From contig CM071579.1 in assembly GCA_036426205.1 (NCBI GenBank), positions 12,864,071-12,928,070 on the forward strand: DNA of 64,000 nt, in the 5' to 3' direction. Under the pieces are notes generated by a model. It searched no databases. It saw nothing but the letters and a program-made list of their open reading frames with translations, and had not been told where the DNA came from. Below are positions 1-11,609 of this stretch, in pieces. Position 1 is the first letter of the stretch; each line of letters opens with the position of its first letter. Position numbers and translations under genes: made by a program. This DNA comes from Ascaphus truei (Eukaryota; Chordata; Amphibia; Anura; Ascaphidae).

Positions 1-102
1 ATTACCCTTATGTCCACAACCTCCAGTAGATATGGGAGACAAGTTTGGGAACATAGCAGCTAGTCTAGTTGGTTTAAGATACCAGTGCATTAGGAGTTTG
101 TA

Positions 103-1712
103 CTAACTCACCTTTTTAACCCCTCAGCCATGTCTGGTACATTCCCATCCTCCTTTAAACATGCACTCAATACGCTCATTCTAAAGAAGCCCTTTCTTGA
201 TCCAGCCTCACTGTCTAATTACTATCTCTCTTCTCCCCTTTGCATCCAAGCTACTTTTGCAGCTTATATACCACTGCTTGACTCACTTTCTCTCCTTCAA
301 CACCCTGCTTGATGGTTTGCAATCTGTTTAACACTCTTTACACTCCACAAGACAGAACAAAGTGGCCAAAGACCTACTCATAGCGAAGTCTAAGGGTAAT
401 GTCTCCTTACTAATTCTCCTGTATCTCTCTGTTGCCTATGACATTGTTGATCACCCCTTTCTTCTGCACACTCTACACTCCATTGGCCTCTGTAATGCAG
501 CCCTCCTCTACTGGTTAAAGTCCCGCAGCTCGTTTAGTGTTTCCTTCCTCTGGGGTCTCCTCTTCACTCCTTACTGATGGGGTCCAACAAGGCTATATCC
601 TTGGCCCTCTGCTCTTCTCACTCTATACCTCTTTTCTTGGTAAACCAATACAATATTTTGACTTTCAGTATCATCTCTATGCTGATGACACTCAAATCTA
701 CCTCCCCCCCCTCTCTTGTCATGTGTCACCAACTGTCTCTTTGCAATCTCCTCCTGGATGTCACCGCTGTTACCTGAAACTTAACATGTCAAAAAAAACA
801 AACAATAATCTTTCCCCCTTTCACTGTCACTCCTACACCAAAACTCTCCTCCTCCAATAATACCACAATCTCATCAACACACCAAACGCTCTGCCTAAGG
901 GTTATCTTTGATTCTGCCCTCCCATCACATTCAAGTCCCCAATAAGTCCTGCCATCTCCACCTCCGAAATATTGTTAGGATACATTTCTTTTCTCACTCA
1001 TGACACAACTAAAATCCTAATTCACTCACTTATCCTGTTCCGCCTTGACTAATGCAAACTTCTCCTTGTTGGCATTCCCCTTCTCTGCCTGTTACAACTT
1101 CAATCCATCCAAAATACTGCTGCTAGACTCAAAGAATCTAGGATCAAATTTAAAACCCTTGCTTACAGAGCCCCCAACGTTGCTGCTTCCTCAAATATAC
1201 CCCTCCATTCTGCCCACGACAGCGACCTCAACTCCTGCCTTATTACCTCCTCTCATTCACGCCTACAAGACTTCTCCCATGCTGCTCCCTCTCTCTGGAA
1301 TTCCCTACCACGCACCATCACCCCTTTAAGGAAGCCTATCTGACACACCCCTGACATCCCCACCCCTTTAAGGAAGCCTATCCCCTTTAAGGAACCTCAC
1401 CCCTTTAAGGAAGTCTATCTGACACACCCCTGACATCCCCACCCCAACCCTAATGGTATCAGCTATGCGGCTGGACCATACTCCATCCTGATGCATATTC
1501 AATCCCTCAATGAGCAGCCACTTTACCTTTTATTTCAACATTGTCCCTTATTCCTTCTAGATTATCTCCTGGCAGGGCCCTCATTACCTTTTGTCTGGTT
1601 GCACATGTTTGTCCTTATTTGTATTTCGCTCTCTTTATGCAATTGATGTCACTCTTGCACCCCCTCCTGCGTTGCAGAATATGTTGGTGCTTTACAAATA
1701 AACAATAATAAT
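103..1712 (+). mobile_element. Degraded L2/CR1-clade LINE, ORF2 RT fragments plus 3' end
   Basis: This is a 5'-truncated non-LTR retrotransposon whose reverse transcriptase is broken by stops and frameshifts. Conserved RT blocks appear in order. An N-terminal block (SGTFPSSFKHA) lies near 130-165. A palm block resembling D-x-SAAFDTVDH lies at about 420-460 (here AYDIVDH). [19 protein letters not shown] block follows, and the catalytic YADD is at 678-689. The C-terminal HAAPSLWNSLP signature is near 1275-1312. The element ends with a tail reading GTTGGTGCTTTACAAATAAA followed by AATAAT repeats, typical of L2-like 3' ends. The upstream frame stays open to about 103, so the reading continues before the first ATG. 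It is clearly a pseudogenised copy. L2 rather than CR1 is my best guess from the tail. Confidence 0.85.
1318..1445 (+). repeat. Short direct repeats in LINE 3' region
   Basis: The phrase ACCCCTTTAAGGAAGCCTAT occurs here in two exact copies and two variant copies, and the phrase CTGACACACCCCTGACATCC occurs twice. The repeats sit between the end of the LINE's C-terminal coding signature and its 3' tail. They look like local tandem duplication inside the degraded 3' UTR. Confidence 0.7.
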
Positions 1713-1715
1713 AAA

Positions 1716-4700
1716 CATGAATCCGAGGATGAGCCTTTCTTGGGTTTTGGCTCTAACTTCGTGTTTGAAAATGAGAGTTCCAAAGTTCCAAAGTTCTACC
1801 CGGGCATACAAGCGCACTTCAAAGTTCGTGAAGTTCGGATTGCGAACCCGCCCATCCTTCATAGAAACATATGATATAATTACTAGTGTGGCCTAGCCAA
1901 AGAGTGTGAGGTGCGATCACTGGTCAGACTAGCTACTAGGAGCACTGGGGTGTGTTCACTGGCCAGACCTCCTCTATCTTTCTTTATGACTTGGGCAGGA
2001 GGAGCGCAAAGGAAAGCAATGCAAACCGAATTTCAAACGATACAAGTGCAGTCCTGGGCCTTGCAAACCTGTGGTACAGGCCTAAAGGGTGTAAGGGGGC
2101 TCACCACATGAAGGCGTCTACCTGTGTCTGGATAAGGGCAGTCCCTCCCTATCAAGACAAAGCAAGGTTAGCTTTTCCGCATGCTCCCTCTACTCAGAGT
2201 TCCTGTGGATTACGTCATAGCAAAGAGATGCAATGTGGCCTAGGGAATTTAGTTTCTATAGTTACTAATTAATTTCCTCTTTTTTTATGCTTTAAGGTCT
2301 GCCATACCATATACTGCACATTTTGACAGAATAAATTGGTTGATAGGGATTCTGTTCATAGTTCAGTGGGAAATTACTGCACATTTAAGACAGGTGTCAG
2401 TTTTAAAAGTCTACGATGTTAGCCTTATTTACTGAAAAGGATTCTGTTATGACTTTATATGTATAGGCAAAAAATAATGCGTGTGGAAATGATACACTGT
2501 GGCCCTTAAAGCTTCTTACTCACAAGCCGCATCACAGCGCTGGAGAAAAATTCAGCCCCATCCAAAGAAATGGGACCAAAATCTTCTCCGGCATAGAGAA
2601 GCGACATCACAGCCGATTGAATTGGGCGCTTCGGTCTCTATGCCTGCAAATGTTATTGTATTCTTTTCAGTGGAGCTGATCTCTGTTCCAGCATGGGAAA
2701 GGGGCCTTCTGGTATTTGAGGGGAGGTTTTACTAAATACAGAGTAAAGAGCTACAGATCAGTTGTGCTGCATGTGGTTAGCTGAACACCGCGGTGTGTAA
2801 AATGCTCACCGCGAGATTCATGCTGAAGAATAGTTTCGTTGGTTTTGATCACCTTTTAAACAATGCAAAATGGTTAAAGAACCAACAAGCAAGTTCTTTT
2901 TATGCTTCGTCCATGAGTGTTCGAGGCCTCAAAGTTCTCTTCTGTGCTTACGATGGCTTATATTAAGAGGTATCACCTGGTAACCTTGTGAGTCCATGTA
3001 AATGCCGTCTGCAGGGTTTGCAACCTATAATTAAACATTACAATACAAATTGAAAACACGTTGTAAATCTATTTGTAGAAATTGTATTTTTAGCAGACTT
3101 AACAGTCCTGGGAGAAATTAATTTCATGCAGGCAATGATGCCTTGAACAGAAAAACAAATAAGAATGATCAAAGTACAGATATTAAATGTGATTATAGTA
3201 TTATAGATGTACACAAGACAAGATTTAAAGAACGGACTTATCATACTGATGTATAATTGTTGTGTACTGTTTATCTCATGAAATAGACAGTACTAAAATG
3301 ATACGAATAAGCAGTGGGGTTTTTTTGTGTGTAAATAAACAAATGTAGAGTAGACAAATTAAAAACAAAAAGTTCTTGCAAAGCCATATTATCTGGAAAT
3401 CAAATAATGTTCAACTTCACGTTCACAGGCTCCAGAAAACGCCACGTTTAATAATCCTGCTCTGCCGAAGTCAAATCACTACTTATCCACATCCTTCCCA
3501 GCTGCTTCATCTTTTGCTTCGACTGCAACCTTCAAATTGAGAATCTGCTCTGACCTTGGACACAGTCGGTATTCCCCGCTTGGTGTATCTAATCCGAGAA
3601 GCAGCTGAGGGAACCAGAAGCAGCTTGCAGTACAGACAGACACTGCCAGTAATAACAGTGGAAGGGTTATGTTGGGGAGCAGAGATTAATCTCTGTGTTC
3701 AAGGCACATGTGTATAATGCCCATTTCTAAGAGCTTAATGTGTGTGTCTTGCCTGGAATATGTTTAACTCCACCGGCCCAAAAGACCCTGAAGAGAGTCT
3801 GTGTAAAGATGTTTAAAATAATCATGTTTCACTTAATTTCAAGAAGGGGATTTTCCAACAGCAACCAGCATTGTTTGATCAGTAGATCACATTTGGTACC
3901 CTTTAAAGGGGCTGTTCACAGTCGCTTTAACCAGGTTTTACATATCTTCAGGCAAAAACAGGGCTCCAGGGCTGGATTAAAACCAGCACTGCCAGAAATA
4001 GCCATATAAACCATAGAAAAACAAAGAACATATTACATTAGCAATATTAGGAAATGTTAGCGCAGGCAACCATTGGAAATTTTTTTAAAGTGGGAGATTT
4101 GTGTGTTTATGTGCTGTTACAAATCTTGACTATAATCTGAATTAGGCTATAATTGCAGATTAGAGAGGGGTGCTGTTTTAACAGATTCAGTGCCAGCAGA
4201 AAAATAAATATACAGTCGCTGGAAAAACTGTATGTTCTGTGACACTGGATTTCTCATCCCATTGTGCACCAATATTCACTTGGATTTATTTTCATAACAA
4301 TTGTCGTTGATCCTATAATATTGGGGTACGGGGGGGTGGGGATGGTGGCGACTGAAGTTGAGCAGCTCTGATTTAAGACATTGTCCAGTCAAATGTAAAG
4401 AATCCATGTCTAGTAATATTTCATTGTGCCCGATTTCTGCTGATTCTTATTATGAATAGAACATGTGAAATGCATTGAATGGTGATACTGAAATAGCCTC
4501 GCACCACATTGAGAAAGCTTGGAGGAAACATTGAATTTCTCATTTGCCACAGTTGGCGTTAAGCTCTTGCATGGACTAATAATGTAAAAATGTATTTGCC
4601 TCAACCTAGCGTCTGCATTTGCTCATCATCATCTCGGAGAGACTCCATCACTATTAACAAAGCACTTTTTTTTTTTGTTTGTTTACTGTCCAAATAGATA

Positions 4701-5030
4701 TTTCAGATCAGGATAAATTATGCTGGCACTTGCTCAATAAGGTATGTTTTCGGATTAAGTAGGTCTACGTGCAAGATAATGATGGGTTTGCTAATAGAAA
4801 ATCAGCTGGTTAAAAACTGCATAGTAGTTAAGGGCTGAGAACAAATCACCTACTATTAAAAAAATAACCTTTGTTATAGAAAGCTAAATATTGCAATAGG
4901 TATTTCCAATGAAAGTGCGTTGCATTCTTATTTTCCAGTGTAATTCAGGCACTTTGGAACAGTTAACCCATTCATGGATATTTCCGAATGCTTGATCATT
5001 TGCATTGTTTCTCAGATTGTTGCTGAAGTT
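1716..5030. other. Mostly unique AT-rich DNA, no recognised gene
   Basis: No recognisable coding domain, RNA gene or transposon end is visible over most of this stretch. ORFs are short and lack conserved motifs. The one exception noted is a weak exon-like frame on the minus strand at 3479-3642, listed separately. A short G-run lies near 4328. Confidence 0.5.
3479..3642 (-). other. Weak candidate 3'-terminal coding exon, protein unrecognised
   Basis: The minus-strand frame from about 3685 down to a TAG at 3479-3481 is open. It reads a hydrophobic segment followed by a charged C-terminus containing AVEAKDEAAGKDVDK. A plausible splice acceptor (pyrimidine-biased tract ending in GGCAG) would start the exon at 3642 with an incomplete first codon. 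No start codon, homologous family or neighbouring exon is recognised. An open frame of this size is common by chance, so this is recorded only because its composition looks more protein-like than its surroundings. Confidence 0.15.
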
Positions 5031-5325
5031 TTAATAATAATAACTTTATTTCACATAGTGTTTTTCCCCCCAATGGGACTCAAACCGCATTACAATTACA
5101 GTATGGAGTGTGGTACGCAGCACATAGGATTGTAACAGACACAGCCCCTGCCCAGAAGATCTTACAATCTATGTTGTTGGTGCCTGAGGCACAGGGAGAT
5201 AAAGTGACTTGCCCAAGGTCACAAGGAGCTGACACCGGGAATTGAGCCTGGTTCCCCTGATTCAAACTCTGTGTCATGGTTATCAGAGCCAGTGTTTTTA
5301 CTCGCTGAGCCACTCCTTTTAACCC
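5031..5325 (-). mobile_element. tRNA-derived SINE with L2-like tail
   Basis: Read on the minus strand, the 5' end carries tRNA-promoter-like boxes: A-box-like TGGCTCAGCGAG and B-box-like GGCTCAATTCC. The body that follows contains CAGCTCCTTGTGACCTTGGG and then ATAGATTGTAAGATCT. The 3' end is a short ATTATT-type tail. The same body occurs on the plus strand near 21.1, 27.4 and 32.9 kb, which establishes a dispersed family. Pol III transcription is inferred from the box motifs. Borrowed LINE machinery is inferred from the L2-like tail. Confidence 0.8.
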
Positions 5326-5417
5326 TTGGTTTGCAGAAGCATGACAATCGGTGTAACTCAAATAAAAATCCTCTTATGTGGTGATCAACATTCAAAGTAT
5401 ACGTCCTCTAGACACAT

Positions 5418-5527
5418 GGGCTTATTTAATAAAGCGCAATAGCGTAGATTCAGCACTACCGCACGGAAAGTTCATGCAAGTCAATAGCGCTGAATCAGCA
5501 CTATGGAACTTTATGTAATAAGCCTCA
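5418..5527. mobile_element. Short MITE with GGCTTATT-type inverted ends
   Basis: The segment starts GGCTTATTTAATAAAGCGC and ends with a diverged reverse complement (CTTTATGTAATAAGCC). The interior contains a second inverted pair around AATAGCGCTGAATCAGCACT. It resembles the other 'target-site closes with AAGC' MITEs in this window. No coding capacity is present. Superfamily is unassigned, with Harbinger-like most likely by analogy. Confidence 0.55.
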
Positions 5528-5639
5528 CAGTAACATGAATGGGGCAATTTCTCCAGTTGCTCCTAGGACTAATTTGAACAGGTGGCAGCGGCATGTTTAA
5601 TAGGTTAAATATACAGTAGTTAATGGGCCCATTATTTAA

Positions 5640-6980
5640 TTACTTTTTTTTTAAACTTTGTGTTTCCATGGTAGCCAAATCCTTTGGTCGGTTTTACTAT
5701 TTTTACCTAATTGCTTTCATGATAAGGCTGTTTTACAATCTACAAGTAAATAAGCATCTGATAAGTGTAACATTTCACAGAAGTTGGTTAAAAAAACAAA
5801 AAAGCACACTATCATTTTGTTACAGGATACAAATAATTCAAATTTTTACTGGCCATTAAAAAAAATCCACTTTAATGCATCCTTGATTTCAAAGAAAAGA
5901 AAATGGATTTTGATATATAAATGTCTCTTGTGATGTCTTTTCTGTACATTTTATCACACGTAGATAACTCAACATTTTTGTGATCTTTTAGCCTACATAT
6001 TTTAAAATGACTAATATTATTAAAGGAAAATGATTTGAATTAGTCACTAAAGTTAAATGTAATGTAAATACGGTAATTTCATAGGAAATTCAAATCCGAT
6101 TTGCTTCTATACACCAAGATTAACAGACATTATACTATTACTGACAAGATGACTTAGATATGTAGCAATTCTCTTTACAAAGATTCCATTAGGGTTGGCT
6201 GAACAATTCAGATAATAGTTGGACTATCCAGTTGGATAATTGTTTTGATAATGACTGCCATCTTGAAGCACTTTATTAGGCATGGAATGAATAAAAAGTC
6301 AAAATGAATTCTCCTTGAATGAAGGTTTTCAAGGCTAAAAATTGTAATGCAGTGTATGTGAGCAAACTCATTTATTATCCGCTGTAGACTGGCTGCGTAG
6401 GATTGGAGATGGTATCTGGGTGCTCAAGAAAAGTGCATCCTTTGTCAGTGTTATTAACTTAGTCAACAGAAAAGTTCTATCCTTATAGGTACATGCTACC
6501 AGTATATGAGCTTTAGGCCTCCACAGCTAATAAGAAACGTGGTTTGAGATGGTGCATCCTTCTAGAAGAATCCAATATGCTCTCAAACACTGATTTGTGC
6601 ATGACATTTTTCCAGTCCCAGCTACAGTATAAGTGATTTTCAATGCATACACACACAGCCTCGGCGGTATGTATAATTGTTATTATACTGCATTGCTGAT
6701 ACTCTGCTCTCATAATCAGTCAGGTGTCTTAGAAACAAAGGAAGTACAGTATATAGGATTATAATTTTTTTTACATTATATTGGGCTTTGCCCTTCCAAT
6801 GTTATAGTTATACCTGAATATGGTTGGTGGGACTGCAGGACTATGTAGGTATTCCACTACAACATATGGGTATTAAGGAAAACCAAAGTATTTTACTGCT
6901 GATTGAAACATAGAAATTGATAGCAGATAAAGACTGTTTGGCTTGCTTTGTGTGCCCATTTTCCTGAGCTGCTGTAAAGC
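5640..6980. other. AT-rich DNA without recognised features
   Basis: I see no conserved coding motif, transposon terminus or RNA gene in this AT-rich interval. ORFs reach only 60-80 residues and are not convincing. Confidence 0.45.
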
Positions 6981-6996
6981 TCTACACACAATCTTA

Positions 6997-7674
6997 GGGC
7001 TGGGACCCGCTGCGCCCGGCGGCGTGGGCGGCTGCACGGGCTTTCCCCACCAGCAGGGGAATCCTCCCGATCCGGTCCCGGTCCCCCCTGGCTGCACAGC
7101 TCACTACACGCTGTGACGCGTCAGCCGCTAGGGGATACAAGAGAATTGTAATCCCTAGCGTCGACGCGTCACGTGGTGTGGCTGTGAGCCAATGAGGAGG
7201 GGAGGCTTCGGGGAGCGGGGAGGAGTGTGGAGGGAAAGCAGCGTGAGTGCCTGTCTGTGTGTGTGTCTGAGTGCTATCTGTGTTTGTGTATGTGAGTGCC
7301 TGCGTGCATGTGTGTGTGTATGTGTATGAGTACCTGCCTGCGTGTGTGTATGTGTATGAGTGCCTGCCTGCGTGTGTGTGTGTGAGAGTGCCTGTGTGTG
7401 TGAGAGTGCCTGCGTGTGTGTATGAGTGCCTGCGTGTGTGTATGAGTGTGTGTGTTGCTTGTGATTACTTCCATCAGCAGCTCCAGCCCGAGCCCGTGGA
7501 GGGAGGGAGGGGGGGGGGGGAGAGTAACGGGTCCCTCCGCTCAAGCCATGCCCCCCATCCCGCTCAAGCCGCCCACCTCCCGCTCCCTACAGACCGCATA
7601 TCGCGGTCTGTGTATGTCAGCGCCCTGCCTGTCTGCAGTGCGGGAGCGCTGACGGAGGGAGCGGGGCCTTAGCC
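6997..7674. mobile_element. GC-rich Harbinger-type non-autonomous element (copy 1)
   Basis: A GC-rich block begins GGGCTGGGACCC and ends GGGGCCTTAGCC. It is flanked by TTA at 6994-6996 and 7675-7677, which fits the 3-bp TWA target site of PIF/Harbinger transposons. It has no transposase. The interior holds a CCAAT box at 7189-7193 and a TG-rich minisatellite at about 7250-7455. The pyrimidine/purine frames on both strands (up to 133 residues) are low-complexity and not credible genes. The right-hand TTA is shared with the next element. Superfamily assignment is inferred from target site and terminal GGC only. Confidence 0.55.
7250..7455. repeat. TG-rich minisatellite
   Basis: Units of the type GTGTGTGTGAGTGCCTGCGT repeat about a dozen times with variable TG run lengths and TATGAG variants. 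The array accounts for the cysteine/valine-rich and histidine/threonine-rich open frames seen on either strand. Confidence 0.85.
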
Positions 7675-7677
7675 TTA

Positions 7678-8010
7678 GGCTAAGGTCCCAGTGCCTCCGC
7701 TGCACGCGCACAGCCGATTCCCCGGTCTGCAGTGAGCTGCAGGAAGAGAGATTGGGGGGTGTGGCGGGGGAGTGACGGGGGCGCGGCCATGACGTCACCC
7801 GGCAGGTTCGCCCTCATTGGCTGAACCCCGGGGGGCGTGGCCTAGCGCTCCGTCGCGATTCCTGCTCTCAATTCTATTGAGAGCAGGAGAAACTCTCACC
7901 AGAGCGCTGCGGCCCCCCCTCGCAGTGGGCCCGGCGCCATTGAGGGGAGGGCTCTCGTCCCTGCAGCATCCGCCACAGCGGGCGCTGCAGTAGCATGCGG
8001 GGACAAATCC
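7678..8010 (-). mobile_element. GC-rich Harbinger-type MITE (copy 2)
   Basis: This copy begins GGCTAAGGTCCCAGTGCC and ends GGACAAATCC between TTA sites at 7675-7677 and 8011-8013. It is the reverse orientation of the copy at 25.2-25.5 kb. The two share the palindrome CCTGCTCTCAATTCTATTGA at 7861-7880 (continuing to 7888), a perfect CRE palindrome TGACGTCA at 7790-7797 and an inverted CCAAT box at 7816-7820. There is no coding capacity. Family membership is well supported by the shared internal blocks; the Harbinger label rests on the TTA target site. Confidence 0.7.
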
Positions 8011-8013
8011 TTA

Positions 8014-8560
8014 GTCTGGTCTTTTGACCATATTTATTGGGATAGCCTTTTGTCTATTCCAAGTAAATTTAAATCTTATCTTTTACCTATCTGTTCCACT
8101 CCACTGCCTTTTTAATACTCCCTGCAGTCTACAACCTTTGTTGTAGTCACTGTCTCTGTATGCTAGCGTGAAGTGCAGTATGTGTGCTTTCCGGCTCTCA
8201 AGTAGGGTCCACAATGCCTTTTCTCTGTGTCTCTGTTGACATATTGTTTATAATCTTATTATGCGGTCAGTCATTGTATAACATGCCACTGTTGTGTGGT
8301 TGTTGTCTGGTTGCATGTTTACCACTCAGCTTAATATAAATGGGCTCCCTTTTCTCATGGGATACAATAAGAGGTTACCTTTAGGTCTCTTGCTGATTAG
8401 TAGGCTCTTCTCAAGTTTAACCCTTGACATATTTTACCTTTTCTTCTCTGACTATGGATTTCCGGCCCTTTTATTATTATTTTGGGGCCCCTGCTGTCAT
8501 AAGCTTGGACAGTGTTGACTTTCTACACATAGCTTAGACCTTAAAGCAGCAGAACATGTG
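8014..8560. other. No recognised gene
   Basis: I see no gene or transposon terminus in this stretch. From about 8560 to 8720 the sequence resembles a dispersed repeat (GGGACCCCCTGCTTCCAGAG), but I cannot define its ends. Confidence 0.4.
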
Positions 8561-8814
8561 TTCTGCGTGATTGAATTAAAAAAATGTATTACAGGATTGA
8601 AGCAGAGGGTCTCCGTAGCGCAACTGCATTCATTTCAGCTCTGGGGACCCCCTGCTTCCAGAGATACTTACATCTGTAGGGGGCGCCGGTATCAGTAGAA
8701 AAGGAACTGTGTGCCTAACATAATGGTGGCATTTAAATGTTCTGCTCCGAATAGGAATCTGTGACATCATCCTTTACGGCTTCCTATTGGCCACTGCACA
8801 GAGCCGCAGACAGA

Positions 8815-9875
8815 TTTCCCGGGGCCCAGGACTAGAGTTATGTCCGGGTCCCAGCCCCCCATTTCACACCTCACGAGCCCCCTCTTCCCATGTATTTCTC
8901 TCCCCTCCGTCTCACTCACTCTTCCTCACTCACCCTTCTCACTCTCCACCCCACCCGCCTCCCATGTATTTATCTCCCCTGCATCTCACTCTTACTCCCT
9001 ATTTTCCTCACTCACTCACTCAACCCCTCTCTCCTCTCACTCGCCCCCACCTTCCATCAATTAATACACTCACTCAACCCCCCCCCCACAAAATACATAC
9101 CAAAACCCCCTACCTCCAATACATAATAAAAAGACCCCCACCCACCCCTCCAAATACATATTAAAAAGACCCCCACCAAACCCCCAATACATATTAAAAA
9201 GACTCCACACCCCCCCATAACATATTAAAAAAAAGAACACTCCCCCCAATACATATAAAAAGACCCCCACTCCCCTCCAATACATATTAAAAAGACCCCA
9301 AGTCCCCCTCCATACATATTTTTTTTTAAAACACTCCCCCCAATACATATTAAAAAGACCCAACTCCCCCCACTACATATAAAAAGACCCCTACTCCCCC
9401 TCAATACATATAAAAATACTCTCCCCCCAATACATGTAAAAAAATAGACTTACCTTGGGGATGATCAGGTTGGGCCTGGTGGCTGCGGAGGGCCCGGTGG
9501 CCGGCACTGCAAGTTGGTTCTGACCTCTGGCCAGGCCCGGCTGCCAGTCGCAGCTGGAACCGGCTCTCCATCAGCTGCAGGCCTCTTCCTCACTCTGTCC
9601 CACACCGAGCTTCCAAAGTCAGCACGCACCGGAAGCTGAGGCCCAGCTTACTTCCGACACGCGAATGTCAGAGAGGCCCTTCGCCAGCGTTGGAAGCACG
9701 GTGTGGGACACAGAGTAAGGAAGAAACCTGTAGCTGATGGAGAGCAGGGCACGGCCACAACCGGCAGCCGGGCCTGGCCAGAGGTCGGGGCAAACTTGCC
9801 CCCCGCATCCATCGGGCTCGGGACATTTGTCCCGAATGTCCCCCCTGTCAGCAGCCCGGCCACTGCGGATCCAAA
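8815..9875. mobile_element. Unclassified repeat element with minisatellite and inverted arms
   Basis: The block opens with GGGGCCCAGGACTAGAGTTATG, a CT-rich tract and a minisatellite. It then enters a GC-rich inverted repeat. The left arm is at about 9518-9617 and the right arm at about 9691-9789, sharing CCTCTGGCCAGGCCCGGCTG on opposite strands. The right side closes with GGGACATTTGTCCCGAATGT. There is no coding motif. The layout resembles a non-autonomous DNA transposon or foldback element, but no clear target-site duplication was found, so the class and exact ends are uncertain. Confidence 0.5.
9072..9435. repeat. AATACATATTAAAAAGACCC minisatellite
   Basis: Imperfect units of about 30-40 bp repeat roughly ten times. 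Each contains CAATACATAT, then AAAAAGACCC and a C-run. A 97-residue minus-strand frame across this array is only the repeat translated. Confidence 0.85.
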
Positions 9876-9899
9876 TCCACCAAAAAAAATTACACATCT

Positions 9900-10380
9900 C
9901 TAGTGCAGAGTTGCCATTATGTAATGAAACATGTTACTTGTATGGATGACCTAATTATAAACCAATATATACCACAGCATGAAAATAGGTCAGTTAATAT
10001 TGTTATGCAGCTCGGAATGTTGATACAAATCAAAATGTATAGAACACGAACGTTTGGGTGATTAACTTGTCATAACTCCAAGTCTCAAGGTGCCACTGAC
10101 CATAACCACTGCTCACACACATCACATCAACACAGAAGCAGAGCATCATCAAGTAAATCTGCTGCACTTGCAGTTCGTCCTAATTCCTTGGGGGAGCCTC
10201 ATTGTTAACACGATTAGTGCAATGGCAGCCATCTGCTGCTATCATTAAAAAAAGGATGGATTCTGGGCCATGTTTACTAAGCAGCACTTTGCAGCCCATG
10301 CAATTGATGGGACTGCAAAGTGACTTACAGCTTACGACCACTAATGTTATATATATAAACTATATAAATTATATATTATT
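9900..10380. other. No recognised gene; partial MITE end
   Basis: The interval is AT-rich with no coding signature. A partial copy of the 'GGGCCATGTTTACTAAGCAG' MITE end lies at about 10265-10340, but a matching right end is not evident. Confidence 0.4.
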
Positions 10381-10389
10381 TTTAGTGAT

Positions 10390-10465
10390 CATCTTTATTT
10401 TATAATATATATAATATATATATATAGATATATATTATATATATATAATATATATATATATATAA
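10390..10465. repeat. AT dinucleotide-rich repeat
   Basis: Alternating TA/AT with ATAATATA interruptions forms self-complementary stretches. There is no other content. Confidence 0.9.
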
Positions 10466-11265
10466 AGATGCACCCTAAAAATCATCATACCGAGAACTTT
10501 CTAAAAGTAGGTGCTATGTTGATCTTGGTTGAGCCGTTCCTGTAATATTGCAGTTCTAGCTTCTCATTTCTGTGTGGCAAACTGGGGAAATAAATATCTG
10601 CCTCTCTTCCTTATCACAAAAGGACTGTTTTCATATGTGGCCTCTTGACAAATAAACAGTTTGTGTGATGCATCAATCCTTTTGAGGACACCATACCCCA
10701 ATAGGATTCATGGTACATCAATTCCTCAGCCAATGGTAATCAGGCTAACTACTCTGTTGAGCCTCATTGCCTCTAAGTAATATTACTGCTTTAATTTTTC
10801 CCTACTCTGTTGTATCACTCCCGAGAGACACACAATGACTGTTGGACATTTACAAATAACTTTAACTCTACTTGCTGAAGAGTTTATGAAGATAAATTTA
10901 TCCGGAAAAAAAAACAGCAACATAGATATAAGATAGGTCAACAGCTATAATAGTCGAATCCTATACCAGGATCACTGGGCATCAGGTTAAACCAATATGA
11001 AACATTTGGGTAATTAATGTGTGCCGTTTCTCTTTGGACCAAATCAACTGATGCCAGTCAAGTGGCTAAGGAATTAATATCTGCGTACAGGTGTCTTTAT
11101 GATGTACAGTGTGGAGAGCACGACATTGTATGTCTAGTGCCCGCTCAAACTCATGCTTCATGAGTAGTTCTTTGACAGGAGCAAAGCAGACCGAAGGGTG
11201 AGAAAATACTTAACTGACATGCACTCTTGCTAGATTTCCAGAGAAACTACAATAGCCACGTGTTT
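10466..11265. other. No recognised gene
   Basis: The composition is ordinary and no conserved ORF, transposon end or RNA gene is recognisable. Confidence 0.4.
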
Positions 11266-11271
11266 GCATTA

Positions 11272-11597
11272 GGCCGAGTGTCTGTAGTACTGCTATGGTG
11301 ACTGCGTCGTTGCGCAGCGCCTTAGCAAGTTAATGCACTCTGTCGTCGGTGCCCATAATGGGAGCGGACCGCGACGGGTGATGTCACGCCGGTCGCTGGT
11401 AGTCAAGGATTTTGTACTCCACAGCGATCTCCGCGTGAAGTTCAGCGGCACGTGAGCGGTTCAGCCAATGAGGGCGAACCGCTTGGCCACGCCCCCCGGT
11501 TGCGGATCTCGATCTCCTGCACCAGAGTGCAGGGACGCGGTAGGGACGGCTGACATCACACGGTCGCTTTGCCATAGCACCTACTATAAACTAGGCC
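11272..11597. mobile_element. GC-rich Harbinger-type MITE (copy 3)
   Basis: Terminal inverted repeats of about 35 bp are visible: the left end reads GGCCGAGTGTCTGTAGTACT and the right end is its diverged reverse complement, ending in ATAAACTAGGCC. TTA flanks both ends, at 11269-11271 and 11598-11600. The interior shares the block TTCAGCCAATGAGGGCGAAC with the copy at 25.38 kb. It contains a CCAAT box at 11465-11469 and a CRE-like TGATGTCA at 11379-11386. No transposase is present. TIRs plus a 3-bp TTA duplication fit PIF/Harbinger. Confidence 0.75.
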
Positions 11598-11609
11598 TTA
11601 AGCTTGATT

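Noticed and set aside
5031..5325. Functional tRNA gene from the A/B-box-like motifs
   Set aside because: No cloverleaf or anticodon arm can be drawn; the motif belongs to a SINE head seen at several loci.
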